DNA of 64,000 bases from Zavarzinella formosa DSM 19928 (GTDB taxonomy: Bacteria > Planctomycetota > Planctomycetia > Gemmatales > Gemmataceae), in the NCBI RefSeq assembly GCF_000255705.1, contig NZ_JH636442.1, positions 236,114 to 300,113 of the forward strand. The letters run 5' to 3'. Within the stretch, counting starts at the first letter, position 1. Each line of letters opens with the position of its first letter. This document shows, piece after piece, positions 53,255 to 62,340 of the stretch. The notes below the pieces were generated by a model. That model made no database searches, was not told the DNA's origin, and saw only the letters and a list, made by a program, of their open reading frames with translations. The position numbers and the translations under genes are program-made.

Positions 53255-54148
53255 TTACTTCTTCGGATTCGTCTTGGGTTGGTGATAGTGCTCAAAGACC
53301 GCCAAAGCGATGTCCGCGCACAATTTGTTTCCGGCGTTGTCGGGAGTCCAGGTCTTGTCTTTGTTTTGATTGGTCAACACGCAGACCGCGACCGGCCCGC
53401 CGGGGAAGTACAAAATCCCCGCGTCCGTCCGGGCCTCGTTCACCGAGCCGGTCTTGTGGGCGACCACCACGGACGGCGGCAAACGCCGGGGGAACTTGTC
53501 CTTGTCTTCGCATTTTTTTAGATGGGCCAGCATTGCCTTGCTGGCCGCCGGAGAAACCAGTTCTTCACGGTGAAGCAACTCCAGCAGCGAAACCATGTCC
53601 TTCGCGGTGGTGGAACCGAGGCCGTATTGTTTCGTGCGAGCCGGATCGACGGAGGTGGTCGAACCCTTGAAAACCTTGGCGTTGATGCGGGTTTCGCCAC
53701 AACCCATCGCGGCCATCCGGTCGTTGACGGCCTTGATGCCCACTTGATCCAGCACCAAGTTCGTGGCCGTGTTGTCCGAATAAACAATCATGAGCCGGAT
53801 GGCGTCCCGCAGGCTCATGGTCATGCCGGGGGAAAAGTGTTCCGTGAGGATACCTGACCCCGGCACCATGTCTTCTTTGGTCAGGGTGATTTTCTGATCG
53901 AGCTTCACCTTCCCGGCCAATTCTTGGGCATAAGCCTCGGCCATGATCGGGAATTTGATGAGGCTGGCGGTGGTCATTACCTCGCCTGAATTCAGGAGAA
54001 TGGTTTCCCCTGTTCCAAGATGTTTGACCGCCACCGACACCCGGCCCTCATGGGCCTTGGCCAATGCGGAGATTTTTTGCTCAAGCACGTTAAGATTCGA
54101 CCCAGCGGCAGGCAGTGCCGCCAGACAAAGCATCACCGTGTGAAACAT
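53255..54148 (-). CDS. Class A beta-lactamase-fold serine hydrolase lacking Glu166
   Basis: A 297-residue exported serine hydrolase. Signal peptide (MFHTVMLCLAALPAAG); SxxK motif S62-L-I-K65; SDN motif S124-D-N126; KTG motif K232-T-G234. These fit class A beta-lactamases, but the omega-loop ExxLN motif with the deacylating Glu166 is not found; aligning from TRI (153-155) puts a hydrophobic residue there. It may therefore be a DD-peptidase-like or esterase-like enzyme rather than a true antibiotic hydrolase. ATG 54148 is preceded by GGGGAG. Confidence 0.8.
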   Translation of the reverse strand: MFHTVMLCLAALPAAGSNLNVLEQKISALAKAHEGRVSVAVKHLGTGETILLNSGEVMTTASLIKFPIMAEAYAQELAGKVKLDQKITLTKEDMVPGSGILTEHFSPGMTMSLRDAIRLMIVYSDNTATNLVLDQVGIKAVNDRMAAMGCGETRINAKVFKGSTTSVDPARTKQYGLGSTTAKDMVSLLELLHREELVSPAASKAMLAHLKKCEDKDKFPRRLPPSVVVAHKTGSVNEARTDAGILYFPGGPVAVCVLTNQNKDKTWTPDNAGNKLCADIALAVFEHYHQPKTNPKK

Positions 54149-54189
54149 CAAATCTCCCCTTGAAATGGCGAGGAATAAAGGGAAGAGAA

Positions 54190-54404
54190 GACCAACCACA
54201 AAGACTCAAAGATCACACAAAGTTTTACAAAGGAAAACAAATCAATTCAAAAACAACAAGCGAAGAAAATCTCAAAGGAAACAAAGTAAAAACGCATCAG
54301 AAGAATGCCTTTCCTTTGTCTCTTTTGATTTCTTCCTTTGCTTCTATTTTGTTTTAATCTTTGTGAAGCTTTGTGTGATCTTTGTGCCTTTGTGGTTAGT
54401 GCCT
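54190..54404. repeat. CACAAAGG-type inverted repeat, expanded copy D
   Basis: Outer arms are like the other copies (left CCAACCACAAAGACTCAAAG, right ending CTTTGTGCCTTTGTGGTTAG). Between them is a second, AT-rich imperfect inverted repeat of roughly 60-nt arms, making this copy about twice as long. It lies between the 3' end of the isomerase-like gene and the beta-lactamase-fold gene. Confidence 0.82.
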
Positions 54405-54432
54405 TTTACTTCTCTTCCTTCTTTCCCTTCAC

Positions 54433-55359
54433 TTACGCCACGTATTTGGCCCGCAGTTTATCCAAGAACTTCTTGCTGTCGGCGGTCACTTCCCAAGCCT
54501 TCGGCCAGAAGCACAGGTCCACACACCACCAATCGTTCGGCACACCGGCTTTTTGGATGGCGGGAATCAATTGGTCGAAGTCCAGGTTGCCGGTGCCGAA
54601 CGGGTTGTGGGTCGAGGTATTGTGTTCGTTGAGGCTGCCGTCCGAGTCGATCAGGTGGATGTGGGTGATCTTCCCGTGGAGCTTTTCAAGGAGTTCCAAG
54701 GCCCCGCCCTTGAGCAGTTCCTTTTCGCCTTGGTGGTTGGCGCCGATGGCCGCGCACATGTGAGCGTGGCAGGTGTCGTACAGCACGCCAAAATTGGCGT
54801 TGCCCTTGGCCTTCACACCATCGACGATGGCCAGCACTTCGGAAGGCTTGTTGAACACGAAGCCCGGCTCAAACTCCCAGCACATCTTCATGCCGAAATC
54901 GGCCGCAATCTTGCTGCACTTGTCCCACACCGAAATAATGCGGTCCATGCCCAGCTTCGAGTCCATGCCCGAGGTCGTGAAGAAATCGGGCGATTCAACC
55001 GAGTCCACCCGGATGGTCTTCACATCAAGATCGGCGGCAAAAGCCGCATAGCCGAGGAAGGCCGACATGTACGGGACCGGGTTTTCGTCGAGGATCGACG
55101 GGCCGGGCTTTTTGAAGCTCCACAGGTCAACGGCGATGCCGGAGAGGGCCAAACCGTGGTCGGCGATTTCCTTTTTCAGCTTCGCCCGGCTGGCCTTGGT
55201 TGGGTGCGACACGGGCGTCGGGTGGACGCCGAAGCTGCCGAGTTCCACGCCTTCATAGCCAAGGTCTTGCAGTTTGTGCAGCACTTGATGAAAGTCGTTG
55301 GTCGGGACTTCTTGATTGAAAATGTAAGCCCAAGAACCGATGGAAAGACGAGCGCTCAT
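54433..55359 (-). CDS. Sugar phosphate isomerase/epimerase-like TIM-barrel protein
   Basis: A 308-residue protein of the xylose-isomerase-like/AP-endonuclease-2 TIM-barrel superfamily. Barrel strands with metal-type residues are visible: MKMCWEFEPGFVF (Glu), NFGVLYDTCHAHM (Asp, His) and KITHIHLIDSDGSLNEHNTS (His, Asp). Such proteins isomerise or epimerise sugars or keto-inositols and are commonly encoded near Gfo/Idh/MocA dehydrogenases, as here. No signal peptide. ATG 55359 has AGGGGA upstream. Confidence 0.85.
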   Translation of the reverse strand: MSARLSIGSWAYIFNQEVPTNDFHQVLHKLQDLGYEGVELGSFGVHPTPVSHPTKASRAKLKKEIADHGLALSGIAVDLWSFKKPGPSILDENPVPYMSAFLGYAAFAADLDVKTIRVDSVESPDFFTTSGMDSKLGMDRIISVWDKCSKIAADFGMKMCWEFEPGFVFNKPSEVLAIVDGVKAKGNANFGVLYDTCHAHMCAAIGANHQGEKELLKGGALELLEKLHGKITHIHLIDSDGSLNEHNTSTHNPFGTGNLDFDQLIPAIQKAGVPNDWWCVDLCFWPKAWEVTADSKKFLDKLRAKYVA

Positions 55360-55474
55360 GGAGAGAATCCCCTGAATGATGACAGTGAATAAAGTTTGAT
55401 CGGTCAGGCCGCCGGTGGTTCCGTGCGGCCGAATCTAATGGCTGACGTTGCGATTCACAAGCAGAAAGTTTTGC

Positions 55475-55942
55475 TTACTTGATCTCGAAAATGCACTCGA
55501 TTTCCACCGAGATGTTGCCCGGCAGGGAGTTGGTGCCGACGGCGCTTCTGGCCCCGACGCCGTTTTCTTCGCCGAACACCTCGGCCATCAGTTCCGAGAA
55601 ACCATTGATGACCTTGGGTTGATCGCCGAAATCGTCCGTGCAGTTCACCAGCCCGAGGGTCTTCACCAACTTGACAACGTTGTCCAGCGAGCCCAGCGTG
55701 GCCTTCACGGTGGCGAGAATCGCCAATCCGACCTGCCGGGCGGCGGCTTTGCCTTCCTCCAAATTCAGGTCTTTGCCGACTTTGCCGGTAATTTGGGTCT
55801 TGTCCGGCTTCAGCGGGCCGTGGCCGGAGACGTACAGCATGTTACCGACTTTGACGGCCGTTTTGTACTTGGCGACGGGAACAGGGGCCGGGGGAAACGT
55901 GAGGTGAAGTTCTTGAACGCGGGTTTCGGGGGTGCTTGCCAT
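55475..55942 (-). CDS. RidA/YjgF family protein
   Basis: A 155-residue member of the RidA family, which hydrolyses reactive enamine/imine intermediates to keto acids in some branches. Recognisable: NMLYVSGHGPLKPDK, the helix AARQVGLAILATVKATLGSL and the C-terminal ARSAVGTNSLPGNISVEIE. The Arg of the canonical RidA active site (near Arg105 in E. coli) corresponds to the ARSAVG region. ATG 55942 has GAGG eight bases upstream. Confidence 0.88.
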   Translation of the reverse strand: MASTPETRVQELHLTFPPAPVPVAKYKTAVKVGNMLYVSGHGPLKPDKTQITGKVGKDLNLEEGKAAARQVGLAILATVKATLGSLDNVVKLVKTLGLVNCTDDFGDQPKVINGFSELMAEVFGEENGVGARSAVGTNSLPGNISVEIECIFEIK

Positions 55943-56016
55943 GAATCGGCCTCGGGAAGACACGGATTGGGTATGCACCAAACAGCATACGAAACCGATC
56001 TTCCCGAGTGAACCGC

Positions 56017-58071
56017 TCAACCGGCCTGTCGCATCAACGAAACTCCCGGAGCCGGGGTCACGCCGATTGTCTGGTTAAATCGCAACCCGGCTTCCGTGCG
56101 TCGAAGCAGTTCCGGGGAGGGGCGAAACCGTTCGCCATAGCGAACCCGAAGTTCATGGAGCCGGTTCACGATGCGCAACAGTCCGGTGTCGTCCGTGAGC
56201 TGCAACGGTCCCGCCAGCGATCTCGGCCATCCCCCGGCAAGAACCGCGACATGGTCGGCGCTTTTGTTCAACAGCACCGACTCGTTCGACGCCAGTTGGG
56301 CGGCCTCGTTGATGACCCGGTAAATCAGGCGGTCCCCGGCGTCCGTCAGGCCCGTCGCCATGTCCGTGATGTACGGGGCCTTGGTTTGACGGTCGTGATC
56401 CCGCCAGAGGACCATGCGGGCCAATTCGTTTTCGGATTTCCAGAATCCGTGGCGATAAAAGCCCTCGCCGTTCGATTTTCCATTCCAGCCATGCGGCCGG
56501 AATTTTTGAAACAACAACGGCCGGGCAAAGCCATCCCGTCGGGCCAGTTGCAATTGGGCAGTGAGCGTCGCCAGTTCCTCGAAACCAATCTCGTCGCACC
56601 ATTCCAACGGCGGCCGGACAAACCCGAGTTGAATGGCCAGCCCGTCGATCTCACGCGGGGAAAATCCGTCCGCGACCAAGGCGACCGCCTCCGACAAGTA
56701 AGCCAGCAGCAGCGTGTCGGCCACCCGCCCCGGCCGGTCGGTGACGAGGTGCGGGGCGAATTTCAGAGAACCCAGCCATGATCCGATTCGGTTGACCGCG
56801 TCCGGTGATGTCTGCGGTCCCTCGGAAATTTCGATGAGGCCCGGCGTAAGTGACCATTCCGGAAGATGCAGGCCGATGATGCCGGCGGGATTGGGCAACC
56901 CAGCCTGGACTTCCGCAACCGTGACACTGTTTCCCACCAAGGCAATCACCGTGCGCGGGGAAATCCGGCCGGCAACGACGGCCAATTGACGCCGAAGTTC
57001 GGCCGGGTCTTCGCCCGGAACCAGCAGCAGTTCCACCGAGTCCCGGCGTTGATCGCCGAACTGTTCCCGCGACCATTCCGGATCGGCGGGAAGCGTCTCT
57101 ATCTCCAATCCACGGGACCGCAAGGCTTTTCCAACGGCTGATTCCTCTTGGCCGGTTCCCAGCCAAAAGAGGCGACGAACCGGCTGGAAAGAACCTTCGG
57201 CGATAACGGGAACCGATTCCAATTCTTGAGAGATCGTCAGTCGGTTCTGTGTTTCGTCATCCGTCAGCAATTGAGCCATCACCCGCCGTTCGGCGACGTG
57301 GTTCTCCACCAGCGAATGCTGATGCAAACCAACCAGTTGGTCAAAGAAGTCGGTTATCTGAGATTCCGGAAGTTTCACACGGCTAGAGGGAAGATACCGT
57401 GTGATCCCGCGACGAAGGCGATTCCAAAGCGATTGTTTGACGACATGCCCGTCGGCGATCTGATCCAGCAGACGACGCAAACCAGTTTCGGCCTCCGCCT
57501 CGGGCATCAACACATCCGCGATCCCCAAGCGGTCGGCCATCACGGCGTCAATCCGCACATCGGTGCGGAACCAACGCCGGGCATTGCCCGGTCCCGTCCG
57601 GTTCGTGAGCCGTTGCGCGCCGCCCCAACAGGGAACAAGTCCCTGCTCATGAAAGCCCGGTCGGAAGTTCGTGGCCGGGCGATTCACGGCGATGATGGTT
57701 GAACACGCCAGCGCGATCTCCAACCCGCCTGATTCGCAGTCTCCCTCGACGAAGGCCAGCGACGGCATCGACAAGCCCGCTATTTTGCGGGTCAATTCCT
57801 GGCCTCGCATCACACAGGCCGCGATTTCGTTGGAAGTCTTCAACGACTTCCATGTTTCGGCATCCAACCCGCGGCAAAACACCTCCGGGCGGCCGCTGCG
57901 AAGCACCAGTGCCTCCAGAAATTTCATCTGGCCGACACGTTCAATCAAGAGCGTCAGTTCGTTGATGAGCGGAATTGTCAGAGTCTGATCGGTGCGGAGA
58001 TGAAAGTCGAGCCATATGGTGGCGACGAGTTCATCCGTTTCCAGCCGAAAATTCGGCGATTCGTAGAGCAT
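56017..58071 (-). CDS. Crotonase / 3-hydroxyacyl-CoA dehydrogenase-like fusion with degenerate NAD site
   Basis: A 684-residue FadB/FadJ-like fusion. The N-terminal crotonase domain (about 1-230) retains GLVPCWGGAQRL and a CoA-binding VLRSGRPEVFCRGLD. The middle resembles 3HCDH, but the glycine loop expected as GxGxMG reads LGTGQEESAVG and the HFFNP motif reads GLHLPEW. The C-terminal HCDH domain is recognisable (VTDRPGRVADTLLLAYLSEA). Beta-oxidation of fatty acids is the family role; the dehydrogenase step may be lost or altered. I prefer ATG 58071 (MLYESPNFRLE) over the longer frame. It is followed by ridA on the same strand. Confidence 0.75.
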   Translation of the reverse strand: MLYESPNFRLETDELVATIWLDFHLRTDQTLTIPLINELTLLIERVGQMKFLEALVLRSGRPEVFCRGLDAETWKSLKTSNEIAACVMRGQELTRKIAGLSMPSLAFVEGDCESGGLEIALACSTIIAVNRPATNFRPGFHEQGLVPCWGGAQRLTNRTGPGNARRWFRTDVRIDAVMADRLGIADVLMPEAEAETGLRRLLDQIADGHVVKQSLWNRLRRGITRYLPSSRVKLPESQITDFFDQLVGLHQHSLVENHVAERRVMAQLLTDDETQNRLTISQELESVPVIAEGSFQPVRRLFWLGTGQEESAVGKALRSRGLEIETLPADPEWSREQFGDQRRDSVELLLVPGEDPAELRRQLAVVAGRISPRTVIALVGNSVTVAEVQAGLPNPAGIIGLHLPEWSLTPGLIEISEGPQTSPDAVNRIGSWLGSLKFAPHLVTDRPGRVADTLLLAYLSEAVALVADGFSPREIDGLAIQLGFVRPPLEWCDEIGFEELATLTAQLQLARRDGFARPLLFQKFRPHGWNGKSNGEGFYRHGFWKSENELARMVLWRDHDRQTKAPYITDMATGLTDAGDRLIYRVINEAAQLASNESVLLNKSADHVAVLAGGWPRSLAGPLQLTDDTGLLRIVNRLHELRVRYGERFRPSPELLRRTEAGLRFNQTIGVTPAPGVSLMRQAG

Positions 58072-58205
58072 CACGAGACGGTTCCTTCCGCAGTCGATCA
58101 AGTGCGTCCTGCACTGGCGAGCATTTTGGTCGGGGAAAGGAGAATCGGTCAAGGGGAATTCGGCCGGACGTGGGAAACAGGGCAATTTGCAAAGACTGGA
58201 AAAAG

Positions 58206-58235
58206 AAAGAACACCGGCAAAGACCGGTGTTCTTT
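58206..58235 (-). terminator. Rho-independent terminator of the HtrA-like gene
   Basis: AAAGAACACCGG (58206-58217) pairs with CCGGTGTTCTTT (58224-58235), followed in the minus direction by CTTTCTTTTT, 25 nt beyond the protease stop. Confidence 0.9.
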
Positions 58236-58259
58236 GGAATCAGTGAGATTGTCAGGCGA

Positions 58260-59681
58260 TCACTCGAAGTTCGGCAGCCAGCCGCGACGCAGTTCCTTGC
58301 CCCGGACCACAAAGAACCGCACCGGAGAGAAACTTGCCAAGTCGGCATGGTTCAGGACGAAGCTGACGTTCTCGGAGGTGATCGTTTCCCATTGGTGAAG
58401 ACCAATCAGGATGTCTCCCCGTTGGAAGCCCGCCCGAGCGGCCGGGCCGTCGGAAACGACTTCCTTGACCAGCAAGCCGCCGCGAAGTTCTTTGTTCACA
58501 TGCGTCACCGAATCGGGTGTGACGGCTTCCAGCCGAAGCCCGAGCTTTTTCCAGATCACATCGCCGCCGGCCGAGGAAACCGGGACGGCCGGAACGATTC
58601 GTGAATTTCCACGCAGGGCCAGTTCGGCCTTGATCGAGTCGCCGGATCGCTTGACGGCCACGTCAAGTTTGGCGTTCGGCGAGGATTCAAGGTAGGCCCG
58701 TTCCACATCCAACAGGCACTTCACCGGGACATCGCCGAGCTTTTCGATCACATCGCCGGCCTTCAAGCCCGCCTGTTCGGCCGAGCTGTTCGCTTCGACG
58801 CTATCAACGGCCACCCAGCGCTTGATCGGATTCGATGAGGAATCCACCATGTCGCGGCCAACGATCCCGTGCGACTGACCGAGGCGCCGTCGCACGGCCA
58901 GCATTTCGGAAGTCGTCTTCAACACTTGGTCAATCGGCAAAGCGAAAGCGATGTTCTGGGCATTGGCCCGGATGGCGACGTTCACGCCGATCAATTCCCC
59001 GTGGACATTCAACAACGGGCCGCCGGAGTTCCCCGGATTGATGCCCGCGCTGGTTTGAATCAAAGATTTGTACGACACTTCTTTGTTCAGGGTCACATCG
59101 CGTTTCAGGGCGCTGACGATTCCCGTGGTCACCGTGTGTTCGTATCCAAAGGCATTGCCGATGGCGATCACCGGCTCGGCCAGCATCAGGTCCGATGATG
59201 TCCCGAGCGGAATGACCGGCAGCGGCTTGGCCGGGTCGATTTTGAGGACGGCGAGATCATTCTCCGGATCGCGGGCGATGATCTTGGCGGGAAGGCTCGT
59301 CCCGTCGTGCAGACGAACCCGGAGCAGGTAGACATCATCAACCACATGGTAATTCGTGATGAGATACCCGCGAGGATCGATCACGATGCCGGTGCCCATG
59401 CCGTTGACACGATGCTGGGTGAGGGCAAGGTCTTTTGCGGAGTTGAACGGCGACTTGGCATCGCTCACCGTCCGCTCGCTGTGGATGTTCACCACGCACG
59501 CCTTGACCCGTTCCACCACTTCGACGACCTGCGTTTTTCGGGGATTACCGAACGCGCCGGTTGTCGTCGGAATCACCAGTTCGTCAGCCCGGCTCTCGGG
59601 CGTCCAAGGGGAACCACCGCCGAGGGCGAGCGTTGATGCAATCACCCCCAGGCGACAACGCGAAATCAACGTTGAAAGCAT
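58260..59681 (-). CDS. HtrA/DegP-like S1C serine protease with two PDZ domains
   Basis: A 473-residue exported quality-control protease. N-terminal signal region (about 1-32); trypsin-like domain with His in ITNYHVVD, Asp in DPENDLAVLK and Ser in INPGNSGGPLL; PDZ1 around 285-370 (NSSAEQAGLKAGDVIEKLGD) and PDZ2 around 380-465 (DGPAARAGFQRGDILIGLH). The triad is complete. HtrA proteins degrade or refold misfolded envelope proteins. The start is placed at ATG 59681, where the signal begins, though the frame opens at 59711. Confidence 0.92.
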   Translation of the reverse strand: MLSTLISRCRLGVIASTLALGGGSPWTPESRADELVIPTTTGAFGNPRKTQVVEVVERVKACVVNIHSERTVSDAKSPFNSAKDLALTQHRVNGMGTGIVIDPRGYLITNYHVVDDVYLLRVRLHDGTSLPAKIIARDPENDLAVLKIDPAKPLPVIPLGTSSDLMLAEPVIAIGNAFGYEHTVTTGIVSALKRDVTLNKEVSYKSLIQTSAGINPGNSGGPLLNVHGELIGVNVAIRANAQNIAFALPIDQVLKTTSEMLAVRRRLGQSHGIVGRDMVDSSSNPIKRWVAVDSVEANSSAEQAGLKAGDVIEKLGDVPVKCLLDVERAYLESSPNAKLDVAVKRSGDSIKAELALRGNSRIVPAVPVSSAGGDVIWKKLGLRLEAVTPDSVTHVNKELRGGLLVKEVVSDGPAARAGFQRGDILIGLHQWETITSENVSFVLNHADLASFSPVRFFVVRGKELRRGWLPNFE

Positions 59682-60020
59682 GTGTACCCCAGAATCGGGA
59701 ACCCAAACCATGCCGGCGATCCGTCGCCCGCCACGGTTGTTTCCGCAGAGTCAAGGATCGGTTGTTCAACGCGCGATTCTCCATCTCCCCGACCTTTCCG
59801 GAACGAACAGAATCCCCCGAAACAACCCGTGGCGCCAGTCTTACCGGTCGGTCGTGTGTTGCGGAATGGTATGATTGTCCGGGTCATTCGGTGGAGGCGG
59901 TGAAGATGTGATGAAAACGTGAGCAGGCGGAGGGAGAACGCAAAAACGCCGCAAGTCGGCGTCCCCCGGTCGGGGACGCCGACTTGCGGCGTTGATTCAG
60001 ACGGGCGATTCAGGCCAAAC
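59682..60020. other. Intergenic region with terminator palindrome
   Basis: This 339-nt gap between the HtrA-like gene start and the next gene's 3' end, both minus strand, contains the 22-bp palindrome at 59945-59993 and the promoter region of the protease gene, in which I cannot point to a clear consensus. Confidence 0.45.
59945..59993 (-). terminator. Perfect 22-bp palindromic terminator
   Basis: AACGCCGCAAGTCGGCGTCCCC (59945-59966, paired with 59972-59993), loop CGGTC; the minus-direction product ends in a GTTTTTG run. It is 28 nt after the lipoprotein gene stop. Confidence 0.85.
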
Positions 60021-60590
60021 TCACGGAGCGTAGTCGGTGAATTCCCGGGTGATGTCCTTCTGTACATCGGGATCTTGACCCACAAACAAGTGGAGGTGAT
60101 CCTTGTCGATGTACAACACTTGCACCCGGCGCTTCTTCAGCTTCGCGGGGAACGGGTAATCGGACTGGATCGTTTCCGTGTAATACACCGTGCACTTCCA
60201 GTGGCAATGATGCAACCGGGCCCAGCCAACCAGCGGGAAGAACCGTGGCGGATCGATCTTGTCGACGATCCGTTCGGAATTCACACGAATGTCATCGCGG
60301 AATTCCTCATACACGAACGGCACCCCGCGAGCTACCTTCTGGAGGGTGCGAATCACTTCGCGTTCCGTCGGGGCGTCCTCGCAAAGCGGTTCCGGATAGC
60401 CTTCCCGCACCGGCGGCATGATCGGCGTCCGTTGGTCGTTCTTGTGAAGGTACTTTTCTTCCATCCGTTCAGCCACCCAAGGCTGGACCGGAACGGGGGT
60501 GAGCAAACCCATCCCCACCGGAGTGCAACCGGCGACGGCCATCGGCCCCACGCCGAGCAGCATCAGGAATCCGCGACGCAGCCAGTTCAT
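60021..60590 (-). CDS. Hypothetical lipoprotein
   Basis: A 189-residue predicted lipoprotein: MNWLRRGFLMLLGVGPMAVAGC has a lipobox with Cys22. The mature part has an extended Pro-rich start (CTPVGMGLLTPVPVQPWVAER), then a compact domain with WARLHHCHWKCTVYYTE and a C-terminal VQVLYIDKDHLHLFVGQD. No known family was recognised; the Cys/His cluster HHCHWKC could bind metal or be a disulfide. ATG 60590 has GGGGAG upstream. Confidence 0.65.
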   Translation of the reverse strand: MNWLRRGFLMLLGVGPMAVAGCTPVGMGLLTPVPVQPWVAERMEEKYLHKNDQRTPIMPPVREGYPEPLCEDAPTEREVIRTLQKVARGVPFVYEEFRDDIRVNSERIVDKIDPPRFFPLVGWARLHHCHWKCTVYYTETIQSDYPFPAKLKKRRVQVLYIDKDHLHLFVGQDPDVQKDITREFTDYAP

Positions 60591-60804
60591 TGTGACTCCC
60601 CTGTTTCTTCCCGCACGTCATCAGTCGTCTGACCGGGCGACGCACCGATGAAATTCCGCGACTCAATAATCCGAGATTGCCGAATGTATCGGTCACTTCT
60701 TCGGACGGACTTGAACGCAACTCCCGAAGATTGCCGATTCCAACGTTTCCATTGGCGGGACCGGTCCTATCAATTGACCATCACGTTCAGGAGGCTTTGC
60801 CAAG

Positions 60805-61368
60805 ATGGTTTATCTCTCCCGGATTTACACAAAGAGCGGTGACGCGGGCGAAACCGGCCTCGGGGACGGTTCGCGCGTTCCCAAAAACGCCGTGAGAGTG
60901 ACGGCCTACGGCGAAGTGGACGAGTTAAACACGGTCATCGGGCTGATCCTGATTGTCCCGGAGGTTTCGGAAGCCGTGTTGCTCCGGGGAATCCAGCACG
61001 ATCTGTTCGATCTCGGCGCCGATCTGTGCGTGCCCGTCGCCCCGGATGAATCCACCGGAGCCTTGCGCATTACTCCGGCCCAAGTTGAACGGCTGGAAAA
61101 AGCGATTGACCGGCTGAACGAACACCTTCAACCGCTGCGAAGTTTCGTCCTGCCGGGGGGCACGGCGGCCTCGGCTTGGCTGCATCTGGCCCGGACTGTT
61201 TGTCGCCGTGCTGAACGGAGCGTGGTCACACTGATGCAAACCGAAACGATCAATCAACAATCCTTGATTTACCTAAATCGCCTGTCCGATCTGCTGTTCG
61301 TGATGGCCCGTCACGCGAACGATGGCGGCAACGGCGATGTTCTGTGGGTTCCCGGTCAATCACGATGA
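60805..61368 (+). CDS. Cob(I)alamin adenosyltransferase, PduO/ATR type
   Basis: A 187-residue enzyme that transfers the 5'-deoxyadenosyl group of ATP to cob(I)alamin. Diagnostic: the ATP-binding TKSGDAGETGLGDG (9-22), GEVDELNTVIGL, SFVLPGG and ARTVCRRAERSVV with YLNRLSDLLFVMAR. Members assemble as trimers. ATG 60805 has AGGAGG upstream. Its stop overlaps the next gene start (ATGA), so translation is coupled. Confidence 0.93.
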   Translation: MVYLSRIYTKSGDAGETGLGDGSRVPKNAVRVTAYGEVDELNTVIGLILIVPEVSEAVLLRGIQHDLFDLGADLCVPVAPDESTGALRITPAQVERLEKAIDRLNEHLQPLRSFVLPGGTAASAWLHLARTVCRRAERSVVTLMQTETINQQSLIYLNRLSDLLFVMARHANDGGNGDVLWVPGQSR

Positions 61369-62318
61369 GTGCCGCCGACGCGAGACCCGTTCGCGGGCGA
61401 CTGGCCCCCTCCCCAACGGGGGCGCAGCATCTGGGCAACGCCCGCACTTATTTGATCGCTTGGCTGGATGCCAAATCCCGTGGTGGGAAAATGGTATTGC
61501 GAATCGAGGACATCGACACAGGCCGATTAAAACCCGGAGCGGCCGATCAAATCATTGAGGATCTTCAGTGGCTCGGGCTGACATGGGACGAGGGGCCATT
61601 TTTCCAATCACAGCGGTTGCCCGTCTACCGAGAAGCCCTTGATCGATTGAAGGCGGCCGAACTTGTTTACCCCTGCGTTTGCAGCCGGGCCGACATTTTG
61701 AACGCCGCGAGCGCTCCGCACGCCGGCCAAGAAGGAATCACCTATCCGGGAACCTGTTCCGGCTTCCGTGCCGGGGACGCGGCCAACCTCACCAAGCCTT
61801 ATGCGTGGCGGGCTAGGTTTGACCGTGCTTCGTCGTTTACGGATCGTTTCCACGGGCCAACCCTTTGGGAACCATCCCAAATTGGCGGTGATTTCGTTGT
61901 CTGGCGCAACGATGACACTCCGGCCTATCAACTGGCCGTCGCCGTTGATGACGCGGCGATGGGGATCACCGATGTGATTCGCGGAGACGATTTGCTTTCC
62001 TCTACGCCGAAACAACTTTGGATAGACGAATCCCTGAAACTCACTTCGCCGACGTGGATGCACGTTCCGCTGGTGGTCAACACAGAGGGAAAACGGTTCG
62101 CCAAGCGTGACGGCGATGTACAATTAAAACACCTTCGGTCGGCCAGCGTGAAAGCCGAGGCGGTCATCGGCCTGCTGGCATGGTCATGCGGCTGGCTCGA
62201 AAAGCCGATCCCGATCACGGTCAACGAGTTGCTTCCCGTCTATCGGCCGGAATTGATCACCCGGAATCCGTGGGTGGTGTCCCAAAATGTTTTGGCCCAA
62301 ATCGTTGATCTTCCCTGA
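61365..62318 (+). CDS. gluQ: Glutamyl-Q tRNA(Asp) synthetase-like protein
   Basis: A 317-residue truncated class I synthetase without anticodon-binding domain. HIGH-type motif: PSPTGAQHLGNART (HLGN), KMSKS-type motif: KRFAKRDG, and a zinc site from CVCSRAD and the later YPGTC. It attaches glutamate to queuosine in tRNA-Asp in the YadB family; a stand-alone amino-acid activation role cannot be excluded. The ATG overlaps the stop of the adenosyltransferase gene by four bases. The presence of queC in the same window fits a queuosine-using organism. Confidence 0.88.
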   Translation: MSAADARPVRGRLAPSPTGAQHLGNARTYLIAWLDAKSRGGKMVLRIEDIDTGRLKPGAADQIIEDLQWLGLTWDEGPFFQSQRLPVYREALDRLKAAELVYPCVCSRADILNAASAPHAGQEGITYPGTCSGFRAGDAANLTKPYAWRARFDRASSFTDRFHGPTLWEPSQIGGDFVVWRNDDTPAYQLAVAVDDAAMGITDVIRGDDLLSSTPKQLWIDESLKLTSPTWMHVPLVVNTEGKRFAKRDGDVQLKHLRSASVKAEAVIGLLAWSCGWLEKPIPITVNELLPVYRPELITRNPWVVSQNVLAQIVDLP

Positions 62319-62340
62319 AATTCTCTTCTAGATTGACTTT

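Noticed and set aside
53255-54148. Beta-lactamase as an antibiotic-resistance gene
   Set aside because: The deacylating Glu is missing and the context is metabolic; resistance function is not supported.
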